From Hymenobacter sp. BT559 (GTDB lineage Bacteria > Bacteroidota > Bacteroidia > Cytophagales > Hymenobacteraceae): a DNA stretch of 64,000 nucleotides. A program made the position numbers and the translations under genes. Positions 51,521 through 60,557 of this stretch are shown piece by piece. Location of the stretch: assembly GCF_016427535.1 (NCBI RefSeq), contig NZ_JAELXV010000005.1, positions 124,001-188,000 on the forward strand, written 5' to 3'. A model generated the notes under the pieces. That model ran no database searches and was not told the origin of the DNA. It saw only the letters and a program-made list of their open reading frames with translations. Each line of letters starts with the position of its first letter. Positions within the stretch are counted from its first letter, which is position 1.

Positions 51521-51618
51521 TCATGCTGAGCTTGCGAAGCATTTTCTCACGTTCGCAGCGCCTAACTATTAACTATCTGACGAGAGAAGGTGAGAAGATG
51601 CTTCCTGCGTCAGCATGA
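51521..51618. repeat. REP-like imperfect inverted repeat between ftsA and ftsZ
   Basis: Left part tcatgctgagcttgcgaagc (51521-51540, continuing into attttctcac) pairs imperfectly with 51590-51618. The left 20 bases are shared exactly with the arm of the 23269-23361 palindrome. It lies between ftsA and ftsZ and may set their relative mRNA levels (inference). Confidence 0.75.
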
Positions 51619-51625
51619 CAAGATA

Positions 51626-53050
51626 TTAATATTGTTTATCGTCAAAATCGTCAATCAGGATACCCTTCAGCTTGCGGGTAATGTCGCCTAGGTAGGAGCC
51701 AAACTTGCTCGGAGACTTGGGCTCCTTGGGCGGCTCCGGTGCTTTAGGAGCCGGCGCGGGTACCGGAGCCGGGGCAGCAGTGAAGCTGGGAACTACGGTT
51801 GCCGGAGCGGGCGCAGCCACTGGGGGCGCCGCCTGGTAGCTGTAGCTGCTCGCAATCTCTTCCTCGCCATAGCCGGGGCGTGCGCTGTTGCGCTCGTCCT
51901 GGGCTTGGTAGCCAGCCAGCACCAGGCCTACGCCCGTGGCGTGCATCGGCGACTTTACGGTTTCGATTTTGCTCTTGCCTAGGTGCTGGTTGGGGTAGCC
52001 AATGCGAGTGTCGAGGCCGGTGAGGTACTCGGTCAGCTGCTCTAGGTTTTGCAGCTGCGAGCCGCCGCCAGTCAGCACGATGCCCGCCGAAAGGTGCTCG
52101 TGCAGGCCCATACGGTAGATTTCGGCATACACCAGCTCGATAATCTCCGACATACGGGCCTCGATGATGTAGGCCAGGTTCTTGAGCGACACCTCTTTGG
52201 GCGGGCGGTTGGGCAGACCCGGAATGCTCACGATTTCGTAGTCCGACGCTTCTTCGGCGATGGCTTTGCCAAACTTTACCTTTAGCTGCTCGGCCTGGTT
52301 GGGCGTCACGTTGCAGCCTTGCTTAATGTCCTGGGTGATGATGTTACCCCCAAACGGCAGTACCGCCGCGTGGCGGATGATGCCATCCTTGAACACGGCT
52401 AGGTCAGTAGTACCGCCACCGATATCAATGAGTGCTACACCCGCTTCCTTCTCTTCGTCGCTCAGCACCGATACGCTCGAGGCCAGCGGTTCCAGAATCA
52501 GGTTTTCAATGGCGAGGCCCGCCCGGGTCACGCACTTATTGATGTTGTTGATAGCAGCGCTCTGGGCAGTAATGATGTGGAAATTGCCTTCCAGGCGCAC
52601 GCCAGCCATACCCACTGGGTCGGTTACGCCACCTTCAAAGTCAACTTTATAGTCTTGCGGCATCACGTGGATAATCTGCGAGCCGGGCGGGGTTACCAGC
52701 CGGTACATGTCAGCCGTGAGGCGGTTCACGTCATCCTGCGTAATCTCGTTGTCGCCGCTGGGCCGCGTAATCGAGCCATTGTGCTGCAGCGATTTGATGT
52801 GCTGCCCCGCAATGCCTACGTTTACTACGCCGATATCAATGCCCGACTGCTCTTCGGCCTGGCGAATAGCGCGCTTGATGGCCTCTACCGTCTTGTCGAT
52901 GTTGAGCACAATGCCGCGCTGTACACCGTCGGATACTGCCGTGCCCATGCCCATCATTTCGAGCTTGCCATACTCGTTTTTACGTCCCACCAAGGCGCAT
53001 ATTTTAGTGGTGCCAATGTCGAGACCGACGACGATTTTATCTTGTTGCAT
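51626..53050 (-). CDS. ftsA: Cell division protein FtsA
   Basis: A 474-residue actin-like protein tethering FtsZ to the membrane. VGLDIGTTKICALVG is the phosphate-1 loop and GVALIDIGGGTTDLAVF the phosphate-2 loop; GIVLTGGGSQL is the adenosine motif. The C-terminus has a Pro/Ala-rich linker and ends FGSYLGDITRKLKGILIDDF, a plausible amphipathic membrane-targeting helix. Confidence 0.98.
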   Translation of the reverse strand: MQQDKIVVGLDIGTTKICALVGRKNEYGKLEMMGMGTAVSDGVQRGIVLNIDKTVEAIKRAIRQAEEQSGIDIGVVNVGIAGQHIKSLQHNGSITRPSGDNEITQDDVNRLTADMYRLVTPPGSQIIHVMPQDYKVDFEGGVTDPVGMAGVRLEGNFHIITAQSAAINNINKCVTRAGLAIENLILEPLASSVSVLSDEEKEAGVALIDIGGGTTDLAVFKDGIIRHAAVLPFGGNIITQDIKQGCNVTPNQAEQLKVKFGKAIAEEASDYEIVSIPGLPNRPPKEVSLKNLAYIIEARMSEIIELVYAEIYRMGLHEHLSAGIVLTGGGSQLQNLEQLTEYLTGLDTRIGYPNQHLGKSKIETVKSPMHATGVGLVLAGYQAQDERNSARPGYGEEEIASSYSYQAAPPVAAPAPATVVPSFTAAPAPVPAPAPKAPEPPKEPKSPSKFGSYLGDITRKLKGILIDDFDDKQY

Positions 53051-53134
53051 GGGTGTAGGGCGAGCGTGAAAGAGCGGAGGCTAAGCTAGTTAGCTAAATA
53101 GTCAAAAATTAGAAATCTAGTTTTCAATCATTTG

Positions 53135-53893
53135 TCATTCACAAATGATTTGATTTTGGTATTCCACGTTGACGCGGTGGTAAGTATCCCACCCTAAAAC
53201 GGAAGGAATTTGTCGGTAAAATACCATCAATTTGGCGAATTTTTCTGAAATATTTTCAGGTGGCCCGAACTCTATACGCTGGTCACCGACCTGCTGCGTG
53301 AAGCTCAGCTTCCCTCCTGGCTCGACGAATACTTCGGCCACCTGAGCGTGCCAGAAGGGATGCTCGTCTACGTAACGTAGAAAATCGAGATACCCCCGTG
53401 ACGTACTATCTTGAAAAAAGGTTGTGGGCAACCCGCCGCCGCCCGCCCGGCTTACGGTAGCCACGCGGGCCGTGTAAAGCGGCGACAAAGGCAAGCGTTT
53501 GCCTTCAGCATCGACGTAGCTGTCGAGGCGGTCGTCGGGGTGCACCAGCCGCGCAATGGGGTGGTTTTGGTGAATGTCAGCGTGCAGATTGCCAGCTAAA
53601 TCGCGGTACACCTGAGCGTCGCGCACGAAAGGGTGCGCCTTGAGGCGCGCCTCCAGCACACGCAGCCGCGGGCCCTCGGGCATAGTACCTAGCACGGGCT
53701 CTTTGCCACCATTAGTAAGCAGAGCCGTAACGCCCCGCTCGCTGATAAAATAATTATTTGACTCGTTGGCAATATTGACCACAATATCGCTCACGGGCCG
53801 GTGCGCCTGCCGAAACGCCGCAAACGCAGCAGCGGCCACCAAGCCCAGCAGGCAGGCAAACGCGACGAGTAAATTGCGAACGTTCTTTTCCAT
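53135..53893 (-). CDS. ftsQ: Cell division protein FtsQ/DivIB
   Basis: A 252-residue single-pass membrane protein: short cytosolic start, one helix (NLLVAFACLLGLVAAAAFAAF), then a periplasmic part with a POTRA-like region (VNIANESNNYFISERGVTALL ... HPFVRDAQVYRDLAGNL). Start ATG 53893. Position between murC and ftsA is the canonical one. Confidence 0.93.
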   Translation of the reverse strand: MEKNVRNLLVAFACLLGLVAAAAFAAFRQAHRPVSDIVVNIANESNNYFISERGVTALLTNGGKEPVLGTMPEGPRLRVLEARLKAHPFVRDAQVYRDLAGNLHADIHQNHPIARLVHPDDRLDSYVDAEGKRLPLSPLYTARVATVSRAGGGGLPTTFFQDSTSRGYLDFLRYVDEHPFWHAQVAEVFVEPGGKLSFTQQVGDQRIEFGPPENISEKFAKLMVFYRQIPSVLGWDTYHRVNVEYQNQIICE

Positions 53894-53945
53894 GTAAAGC
53901 AAACAGGTACCTAGGGGCCTATGGTTAATTTTTTCTGAGCCAAGG

Positions 53946-55334
53946 CTAGCGCATCAGGATGGTTCTTAATTCGGGTACCAGCGTGTCGATGTCACCGGCC
54001 CCTACCGTGGCCAGCACGTCAAAATCGGCTTGCTCGGCGGCGTTGGCCAGCACTTCGGCTTTGGTTTGAATCGATTTTTTTGGCGATGTGATTTTTTCCA
54101 ACAGCATGTCGGACGTGACGCCCGGCAGCGGCAACTCGCGGGCTGGGTAGATAGCCAGCAGCACTACTTCATCGGCCAAGCTCAGGCTTTGGGAGAAGCC
54201 CTCAGCAAAATCGCGAGTGCGCGTAAACAAGTGCGGCTGAAAAATAACCCGCAGCTTTTTGGCCGGATACAATGCCCGCAACGAACGCAGGAAGGCCTCT
54301 ATTTCGCGCGGGTGGTGAGCGTAGTCGTCCACGTACACCTTATCGGAGCCAGTCACGATGAACTCAAACCGCCGCCTTACTCCGCGGTAGGCTGCCACTG
54401 CCGCCCGCAGCGCGTTTTCCTCCACACCGTAGGCCTGCGCCACGGCCACGGCAGCCAGCATGTTCTCCACGTTGTGGAAGCCCGGCACGGCGAGCTGCAG
54501 CCCCGCCACCACGCCCTGCGGACCGTGCAAATCAAAGTTGAACCGATGGCCCTCGGGCGTGATAGTACCCGCAAATAAATCGGCGCCTTGGTCGGCCGTC
54601 AGGCCATAGCGCAGCACGCGCGTACCGGCCGGCGCGGCCGCCGCCACGCGGGCATCGGCCGTGTGGTTAAGCAGTAGCGTGCCGCCTGGCTTGAGCTGCG
54701 CTACAAACTGGCAAAACGACTCCACCAAGGCCTCTTTGGTACCATAAATATCGAGGTGGTCGGCATCGGTACTGGTCACGATAGCCACGTCAGGGTGCAG
54801 CGTCAGGAAGCTGCGGTCGTACTCGTCGGCTTCGACCACCACGGGCGCGTCGGGGCTCTTGGGCAGCAATAGATTGCTTCCTAAGTTCACCGCAATGCCT
54901 CCCAGGAAGGCGCCCGCATCTACACCCGCGTGCTGCAGCAAGTGCGCCACCATGCTGCTAGTAGTGGTCTTGCCGTGCGTGCCAGCCACCGCAATGGTTG
55001 GCCGGCCCTGCGTGAGCACGCCTAGCACCTGGCTGCGCTTACGAATATCATAGCCCTGCGCACGCAGCCACGCCCACTCTTGGCTGTCGGCCGGAATGGC
55101 GGGCGTGAGCACTACGAGCGTTTGCGCTCTATTCGCTTGCACTTCGGCCGGAATATTGGCCACGTCATCAACGTAATGCACGGCAATTCCTTCGGCTTCC
55201 AGCGCCTGTGTCAGCGGGGTTTCGGTTTTGTCATACCCACTCACGCGATGGCCGTTGGCTTTAAACCACCGCGCCAGCGCCGACATGCCAATGCCCCCGA
55301 TACCTAGGAAAAAAATGTAAGGAAATTGCTGCAT
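53946..55334 (-). CDS. murC: UDP-N-acetylmuramate--L-alanine ligase
   Basis: A 462-residue Mur ligase adding L-Ala to UDP-MurNAc. GIGGIGMSALA is the UDP-binding loop (11-21), AGTHGKTTTSSM the ATP P-loop, and VDDYAHHPREIEAFL the signature in the C-terminal domain. All family motifs are intact. Confidence 0.97.
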   Translation of the reverse strand: MQQFPYIFFLGIGGIGMSALARWFKANGHRVSGYDKTETPLTQALEAEGIAVHYVDDVANIPAEVQANRAQTLVVLTPAIPADSQEWAWLRAQGYDIRKRSQVLGVLTQGRPTIAVAGTHGKTTTSSMVAHLLQHAGVDAGAFLGGIAVNLGSNLLLPKSPDAPVVVEADEYDRSFLTLHPDVAIVTSTDADHLDIYGTKEALVESFCQFVAQLKPGGTLLLNHTADARVAAAAPAGTRVLRYGLTADQGADLFAGTITPEGHRFNFDLHGPQGVVAGLQLAVPGFHNVENMLAAVAVAQAYGVEENALRAAVAAYRGVRRRFEFIVTGSDKVYVDDYAHHPREIEAFLRSLRALYPAKKLRVIFQPHLFTRTRDFAEGFSQSLSLADEVVLLAIYPARELPLPGVTSDMLLEKITSPKKSIQTKAEVLANAAEQADFDVLATVGAGDIDTLVPELRTILMR

Positions 55335-55383
55335 ACGAATGGCCTGCCAGCATCAGTGGCAGGTGTTGCCGACCGAAGCCGGA

Positions 55384-56472
55384 TTACTTTTTCAACAAGC
55401 TAAATAATTCATCTACAATGGCCGTGGTAGCATCGGGGCGGGCCAACTCCTGCACGCGGGCACTGAGCTGTTGCTGGCGCTCGGGGTCGGCGAGCAGGCG
55501 CAGCGTTTCGTCGTAGAGGCGCGCGGCGGCGTGCTCGTCGGTGATGAGCACCGCGGCGCCTTTGCTCACCAGGGCCAAGGCGTTTTTGGTTTGGTGGTCT
55601 TCGGCCACGTTGGGCGAAGGCACCAGCACGGCCGCTTTTCCCGTCAGACAAAGCTCTGATACCGACAACGCACCGGCTCGGCTGATGACTACATCGGCGG
55701 CGGCGTAAGCCAGGTCCATGCGCTGAATAAATTCTAACGCGTGTAGGTTGTCAGTGGCGTAAGGAGCGGCTTGCTCTTTGGCCTCGGGGTAGTAGAGCTT
55801 GCCGGTTTGCCAGAGCAGCTGTACGCCCGCTTCTCGCAGGCGACCTAGGGCGGCCGCAGTGGCCAAATTGAGGGTACGCGCCCCTAGGCTGCCGCCCACT
55901 ACCAGCAGCGTTTTCTTAGCTGAATCGAGGCCAAAAAACTGCTGCGCCTCGGCACGGTTGCCGCGGGCGATTTCGCTACGCACCGGGTTACCAGTTAGGA
56001 CAAGTTTTTCGGCCGGGAAGAACTTCTCCATGTCGTCGTAGGCGACGCAGATTTTATTGACGCGGCGGGCCAGCAGTTTATTCACCAGCCCGGCGTAGGA
56101 ATTCTGTTCCTGAATCAGGCTCGGAATGCCGCGCGAGGTGGCCGCCAGCAGCACCGGCGCCGAAGCGTAGCCGCCCACGCCCACCACCGCATCGGGCCGA
56201 AACTGCTCGAGCAGCTTGCCCGCCTTACGCACCGACCGAAACACCCGCACCGGAAACAGCAAGTTTTGCGGCGTGAGGCGACGCTGCAAACCACTAATAT
56301 CCAAGCCAATTATCGGATAGCCCGCCTCCGGCACGCGCGTCATTTCCATCCGCCCATTTGCTCCTACAAAGAGGATATCGGCGGTAGGTTCACGACGGCG
56401 AATTTCGTTAGCGATGGCCACGGCCGGGAAAATATGCCCGCCTGTGCCACCACCGGAGATAATGAATTTCAT
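55384..56472 (-). CDS. murG: Undecaprenyl-PP-MurNAc-pentapeptide GlcNAc transferase
   Basis: A 362-residue GT28 glycosyltransferase making lipid II. SGGGTGGHIFPA is the N-terminal glycine-rich loop, GVGGYASAPVLLAA and QEQNSYAGLVNKLLA bind acceptor, and VISRAGALSVSELCLTGKAAVLVPSP is the UDP-GlcNAc site. ATG 56472 is preferred over a TTG two codons upstream. Confidence 0.97.
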   Translation of the reverse strand: MKFIISGGGTGGHIFPAVAIANEIRRREPTADILFVGANGRMEMTRVPEAGYPIIGLDISGLQRRLTPQNLLFPVRVFRSVRKAGKLLEQFRPDAVVGVGGYASAPVLLAATSRGIPSLIQEQNSYAGLVNKLLARRVNKICVAYDDMEKFFPAEKLVLTGNPVRSEIARGNRAEAQQFFGLDSAKKTLLVVGGSLGARTLNLATAAALGRLREAGVQLLWQTGKLYYPEAKEQAAPYATDNLHALEFIQRMDLAYAAADVVISRAGALSVSELCLTGKAAVLVPSPNVAEDHQTKNALALVSKGAAVLITDEHAAARLYDETLRLLADPERQQQLSARVQELARPDATTAIVDELFSLLKK

Positions 56473-56557
56473 AAGCAAGCAGTTAGCTTTTAGACGCTAG
56501 CTATTAGCTTTTTAATTAATATTTATTGCTGAAAAGCCAATAGCTAATGGCTTCAAC

Positions 56558-57757
56558 TTACGCATACTGCGCCCGCTTGCTTGGAATGCGTGCTGCACCG
56601 GGGTCTTCGCCGGTCATGGGCCGAAGTTCGCGCTCCCCGCGGCTCACCGCCAGGATAATCCCGATGCTCAAACCCGTAAAAATGAGCGAAGTGCCGCCCA
56701 TGCTAAGTAGCGGTAGCGGCAGGCCCGTCACGGGCCCTAGGCCCACGGCTACGCCCATATTTACCATCGCCTGCAAGACTAGGCTAAAGCACAAGCCAGC
56801 CGACAAAAGGCCCCCGAACGCGCCGTGACTATTCATCACGGTTTTCAAGCCTCGGTATAAAAAGGCCAAATAGAGAAACAGCACGAACAGGCCGCCAATC
56901 ATGCCATATTCCTCGATGATAATGGCGTAGATAAAGTCGGAATACGGGTGCGGCATGATATTGCGCTCAGTGCTTTTGCCGGGCCCCTTGCCGCTCACGC
57001 CGCCCGTGGCGATGGCGATAAACGAGTGCTCTAATTGAAACTGCGGTTTCTTCTTAGCATCGGTAAAGTTTGATACGCGCGAGATAACCGTACCTAGGCG
57101 CTGCCCCGCCCATAGCCCCGCCCCGCCCAGCGTAATGCCGATGGCTACCATCAGCACCATGTGCTTCATCGGCACCCGGCCGATAAACATGAGCAACAGA
57201 CAGGTCAGAAACAGTAGTACTGCCGTCGAAGCATTCGACAAAATAATCAATCCGCAAATCACCCCTACCCACATCATCACCGGAAAGAGCGTGCTCCAGA
57301 AGTCGTTGATGTGCTGCTGGCGGCGGCTGAGCATGCTGGCCAGGTGTGTAATAAGCGCCAGCTTGGCCAAGTCGGATGGCTGGAAGGTTTGATTGATTAC
57401 CGGAATCGTCAGCCAGCGCGACGCGTCGTTGAGGGTGGTACCACCAAAGAAATAAGTGTACAGTAGCAGCGGCACCGACAGCAGCAGCGCATACAGCGAC
57501 AGCCGCGAATAATGGCGGTAGTCGATGCGGTGCGCTAGCCACATCAGCCCTAGGCCCACTAATATCAAGCTGGTGTGCTTGAGCGCGATGCCTTCTACCG
57601 AGCCGCCACGGCCGTGCAGCTCTTGGCGGTAGGCAAGCGTGCCCGTGGCCGAGTACACTACCGCGATGCTGATGAGCGAAAACAGAATAACAATGGCCCA
57701 CAGAATGGGGTCCCCTTTCAGATTGCGCTGAAGCCAGGTAAGCCGAATTGCTTGCAT
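56558..57757 (-). CDS. ftsW: SEDS-family peptidoglycan glycosyltransferase FtsW
   Basis: A 399-residue polytopic protein with about ten helices. The long extracytoplasmic loop has AIATGGVSGKGPGKST and PHPYSDFIYAIIIEEYG, the SEDS signature. It polymerises septal lipid II with its partner FtsI, the latter encoded at the other end of this cluster. Confidence 0.96.
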   Translation of the reverse strand: MQAIRLTWLQRNLKGDPILWAIVILFSLISIAVVYSATGTLAYRQELHGRGGSVEGIALKHTSLILVGLGLMWLAHRIDYRHYSRLSLYALLLSVPLLLYTYFFGGTTLNDASRWLTIPVINQTFQPSDLAKLALITHLASMLSRRQQHINDFWSTLFPVMMWVGVICGLIILSNASTAVLLFLTCLLLMFIGRVPMKHMVLMVAIGITLGGAGLWAGQRLGTVISRVSNFTDAKKKPQFQLEHSFIAIATGGVSGKGPGKSTERNIMPHPYSDFIYAIIIEEYGMIGGLFVLFLYLAFLYRGLKTVMNSHGAFGGLLSAGLCFSLVLQAMVNMGVAVGLGPVTGLPLPLLSMGGTSLIFTGLSIGIILAVSRGERELRPMTGEDPGAARIPSKRAQYA

Positions 57758-57874
57758 AAATCGCAGATTGAAACGGATTTTTAGGATTTCGCAGATACGC
57801 CCGCTTGTGGCGGGCTGACTTTAATTCTCTGTGGGTTATGATTACTAGTCCTCGTTAATTTGAGGATTGTATTC

Positions 57875-59254
57875 TTAACTCCTAACTTCTAACTCTTGCA
57901 CCGCAGCGGCGAATTGTCGGCCGCGGTCTTCGTAGTTTTTAAATAAGTCGAAGCTGGCGCAGCACGGCGACAGCAGCACAACATCGCCGGGGGCGGCTAG
58001 GGCGGCGGCGCGCTGCACGGCGTCGGTCATGCGCTGGGTTTCTTCGAGGTGCGGCACCTGGTCGGCAAAGGCGGCGCGTAGCTTGGCATTGTCCACTCCT
58101 AGGCATATCAACGCCTTCACTTTTTGCTGGGCCAGGGGCTGCAGCGGCGCGTAGTCATTGCCTTTGTCGGTGCCACCAGCTATCCATACAATGGGGCGCT
58201 TCACGCCATCGAGGGCGTACCAAGCCGCCTCCACGTTGGTCGCTTTACTATCGTTGATGTAGGCTACGCCATCCAGTTCCTTTACCAACTGCAAGCGGTG
58301 GTCGGCGTTGTGGAAGGTACCTAGGGCCTGCTCAATCTGCGCGATAGAGACGCCCGCTACACGTGCCGCCAGCACGGCGGCGAGTACGTTCTGGCGATTG
58401 TGCTCGCCAATGAGCGGCGAATTAGCGGTGCTAATGTGTTCGGTTTCGCTGTAGTAGCCCGGCTGCAAATCCACGCACAGAGAATCTTCTTTCTCGTAGT
58501 GTCCCGCCAACTGAAAATCGGTCCGCTGGTGCAGGCTAAAAGGCATTTGCTGCATGGGCCGCAGCGCCGCCTTAAAATTCCCCAGGATGTTTTCGTCGTC
58601 GGCGTTGTAAATGAAATAGCTGCTGCTGTCCTGGTTACGCACAATGCGCAGCTTGGCCTGCGCGTACTCGGTCATCGAGTAGTTGTAGCGGTCGAGGTGG
58701 TCGGGCGTGATGTTCAGCAGTACGGCTATCCAGGGGTTGAAATATTCGATATCATCGAGCTGAAAGCTACTCAGCTCCAGCACGTAGTAATCGAACTTGT
58801 TTTCAATCACTTGCTCGGCTAGCGAGTAACCGATATTGCCCGCCAAGCCCACGTTATAGCCCGCCTCTTTCAGCAGGTGGTAGGTGAGCAGCGTGGTCGT
58901 GGTTTTGCCGTTGGTACCCGTGATGGCAATGTAGCGCGCCTGCGTGTAGCGGCTGGCAAACTCTATCTCCGAAATGATGGAAATACTGCGCTCGCGCAGG
59001 GCCTTAATAACCGGCGCTTTCTCCGGAATACCGGGGCTTTTTATCACCTCATCGGCTTGCAGAATGCGGTCGAGCGTGTGCTGGTTTTCTTCAAAGGCAA
59101 TACCCGCCTGCGTCAATTTATCCTTGTACTCGGGTTGAATAGGGCCGCGGTCTGATACGAACACGGCGTGCCCTTTGGCCTGGGCCAGCAGCGCAGCGCC
59201 TACCCCGCTTTCGGCAGCACCTAGGACGACAATATTTTTCGAACCTTCCATCAT
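57875..59254 (-). CDS. murD: UDP-N-acetylmuramoylalanine--D-glutamate ligase
   Basis: A 459-residue Mur ligase adding D-Glu. ITGTNGKTTTTLL is the P-loop, LNITPDHLDRY and NDSKATNVEAAWYAL are conserved MurD motifs, and SPCCASFDLFKNYEDRG is the C-terminal signature. Two adjacent Met codons at 59254 and 59251 are equally possible starts. Confidence 0.97.
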   Translation of the reverse strand: MMEGSKNIVVLGAAESGVGAALLAQAKGHAVFVSDRGPIQPEYKDKLTQAGIAFEENQHTLDRILQADEVIKSPGIPEKAPVIKALRERSISIISEIEFASRYTQARYIAITGTNGKTTTTLLTYHLLKEAGYNVGLAGNIGYSLAEQVIENKFDYYVLELSSFQLDDIEYFNPWIAVLLNITPDHLDRYNYSMTEYAQAKLRIVRNQDSSSYFIYNADDENILGNFKAALRPMQQMPFSLHQRTDFQLAGHYEKEDSLCVDLQPGYYSETEHISTANSPLIGEHNRQNVLAAVLAARVAGVSIAQIEQALGTFHNADHRLQLVKELDGVAYINDSKATNVEAAWYALDGVKRPIVWIAGGTDKGNDYAPLQPLAQQKVKALICLGVDNAKLRAAFADQVPHLEETQRMTDAVQRAAALAAPGDVVLLSPCCASFDLFKNYEDRGRQFAAAVQELEVRS

Positions 59255-59267
59255 ACCCTACTTTTCC

Positions 59268-60488
59268 TTAACGCAATTTCAGTGTCACTAATGTAATGAC
59301 AGCCAGCATAATACCAATAATCCAGAAGCGCGCTACAATTTTAGACTCGTGGTAGCCGAGCTTCTGAAAATGGTGGTGCAGCGGCGACATGCGCAGCAAG
59401 CGCCGGCCCTCACCATACTTGCGTTTGGTGTACTTAAACCAGCTCACCTGCACCACTACCGACAGGTTTTCGATAATAAATACCCCGCACAGAATTGGAA
59501 TTAGCAGCTCTTTGCGCACGGCCAGCGCCAGCACCGTAATAATGCCACCTAGGGCCAGCGAGCCGGTATCGCCCATAAATACCTGCGCCGGATACGAGTT
59601 GTACCACAAAAACCCGATGCAGGCTCCCACGAAAGCCGTACAGAACACAACCAACTCGCCAGAATCCGGGATAAACATAACATCCAGGTAATCAGCCAAC
59701 AGTGCATTGCCACTCACAAATGCGAAAATGGCCAGCGTAACGCCAATAATGGCTGAAGTGCCCGCCGCTAAGCCATCGAGACCATCGGTGAGGTTGGCAC
59801 CGTTGCTGATGGCCGTTACCAGAAAAACGACGATAGGAATGTAGAACAAGCCATACAAGCCTTTGAACGCCGTGCCGGCCTGCGCAAACAAGTCACCGTA
59901 GTTCAGCTCGTTGTTTTTCATAAACGGCACCGTCGTAATAGCTAGGTGCACGTCCTTAAAAACTTTGGACGCATCTACCGCCGAGTATTGCCCGTTGGGC
60001 AGCAAATACTCCCGCACGGTAATCTCGTTGCTGTAGAACAATACCCAACCCACTGTAATACCTAAGCCAATCTGCCCCAGTATTTTAAAGCGTCCACTCA
60101 GGCCCTCTTTATTCTTGCGAAAAATCTTGATGTAGTCGTCCAGAAACCCAATCAGCCCGAGCCACACGGTGCTGAGTAGCATCAGAATAATGTAGATATT
60201 GCGCAGGCGCGCAAACAGCAGCACGGGTACCAGAATGGCCAGCAAGATGATGAGGCCGCCCATTGTGGGCGTACCTTTTTTCTCGCTTTGGCCCTGCAAG
60301 CCTAGGTCGCGGATAGTTTCGCCCAGCTGCTTGCGCTGCAGCACACCAATGAGCTTGCCCCCAAAAATTTGAGCAATGAGCAGCGATGTAACTACCGCCA
60401 GCGCCGCGCGAAAGGTCGTGTATTGAAACACCCCTATGCCCGGAATGTGGTAGTGCTCGTGGAGGTAGCGAAAGAGGTAATAAAGCAT
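59268..60488 (-). CDS. mraY: Phospho-MurNAc-pentapeptide transferase
   Basis: A 406-residue polytopic enzyme making lipid I. KKGTPTMGGLIILLA, FLDDYIKIFRKNKEGLSGR (catalytic Asp pair), NLTDGLDGLAAG and RMSPLHHHFQKLG (His cluster) are all intact. The murD start lies 13 bp beyond its stop. Confidence 0.98.
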   Translation of the reverse strand: MLYYLFRYLHEHYHIPGIGVFQYTTFRAALAVVTSLLIAQIFGGKLIGVLQRKQLGETIRDLGLQGQSEKKGTPTMGGLIILLAILVPVLLFARLRNIYIILMLLSTVWLGLIGFLDDYIKIFRKNKEGLSGRFKILGQIGLGITVGWVLFYSNEITVREYLLPNGQYSAVDASKVFKDVHLAITTVPFMKNNELNYGDLFAQAGTAFKGLYGLFYIPIVVFLVTAISNGANLTDGLDGLAAGTSAIIGVTLAIFAFVSGNALLADYLDVMFIPDSGELVVFCTAFVGACIGFLWYNSYPAQVFMGDTGSLALGGIITVLALAVRKELLIPILCGVFIIENLSVVVQVSWFKYTKRKYGEGRRLLRMSPLHHHFQKLGYHESKIVARFWIIGIMLAVITLVTLKLR

Positions 60489-60557
60489 GGGCTTGAAGTA
60501 GGAACCAACTGGTAGTACAAGCAGCGCGATTGCGTCGCGTGCACTGACAAAGGTCCT

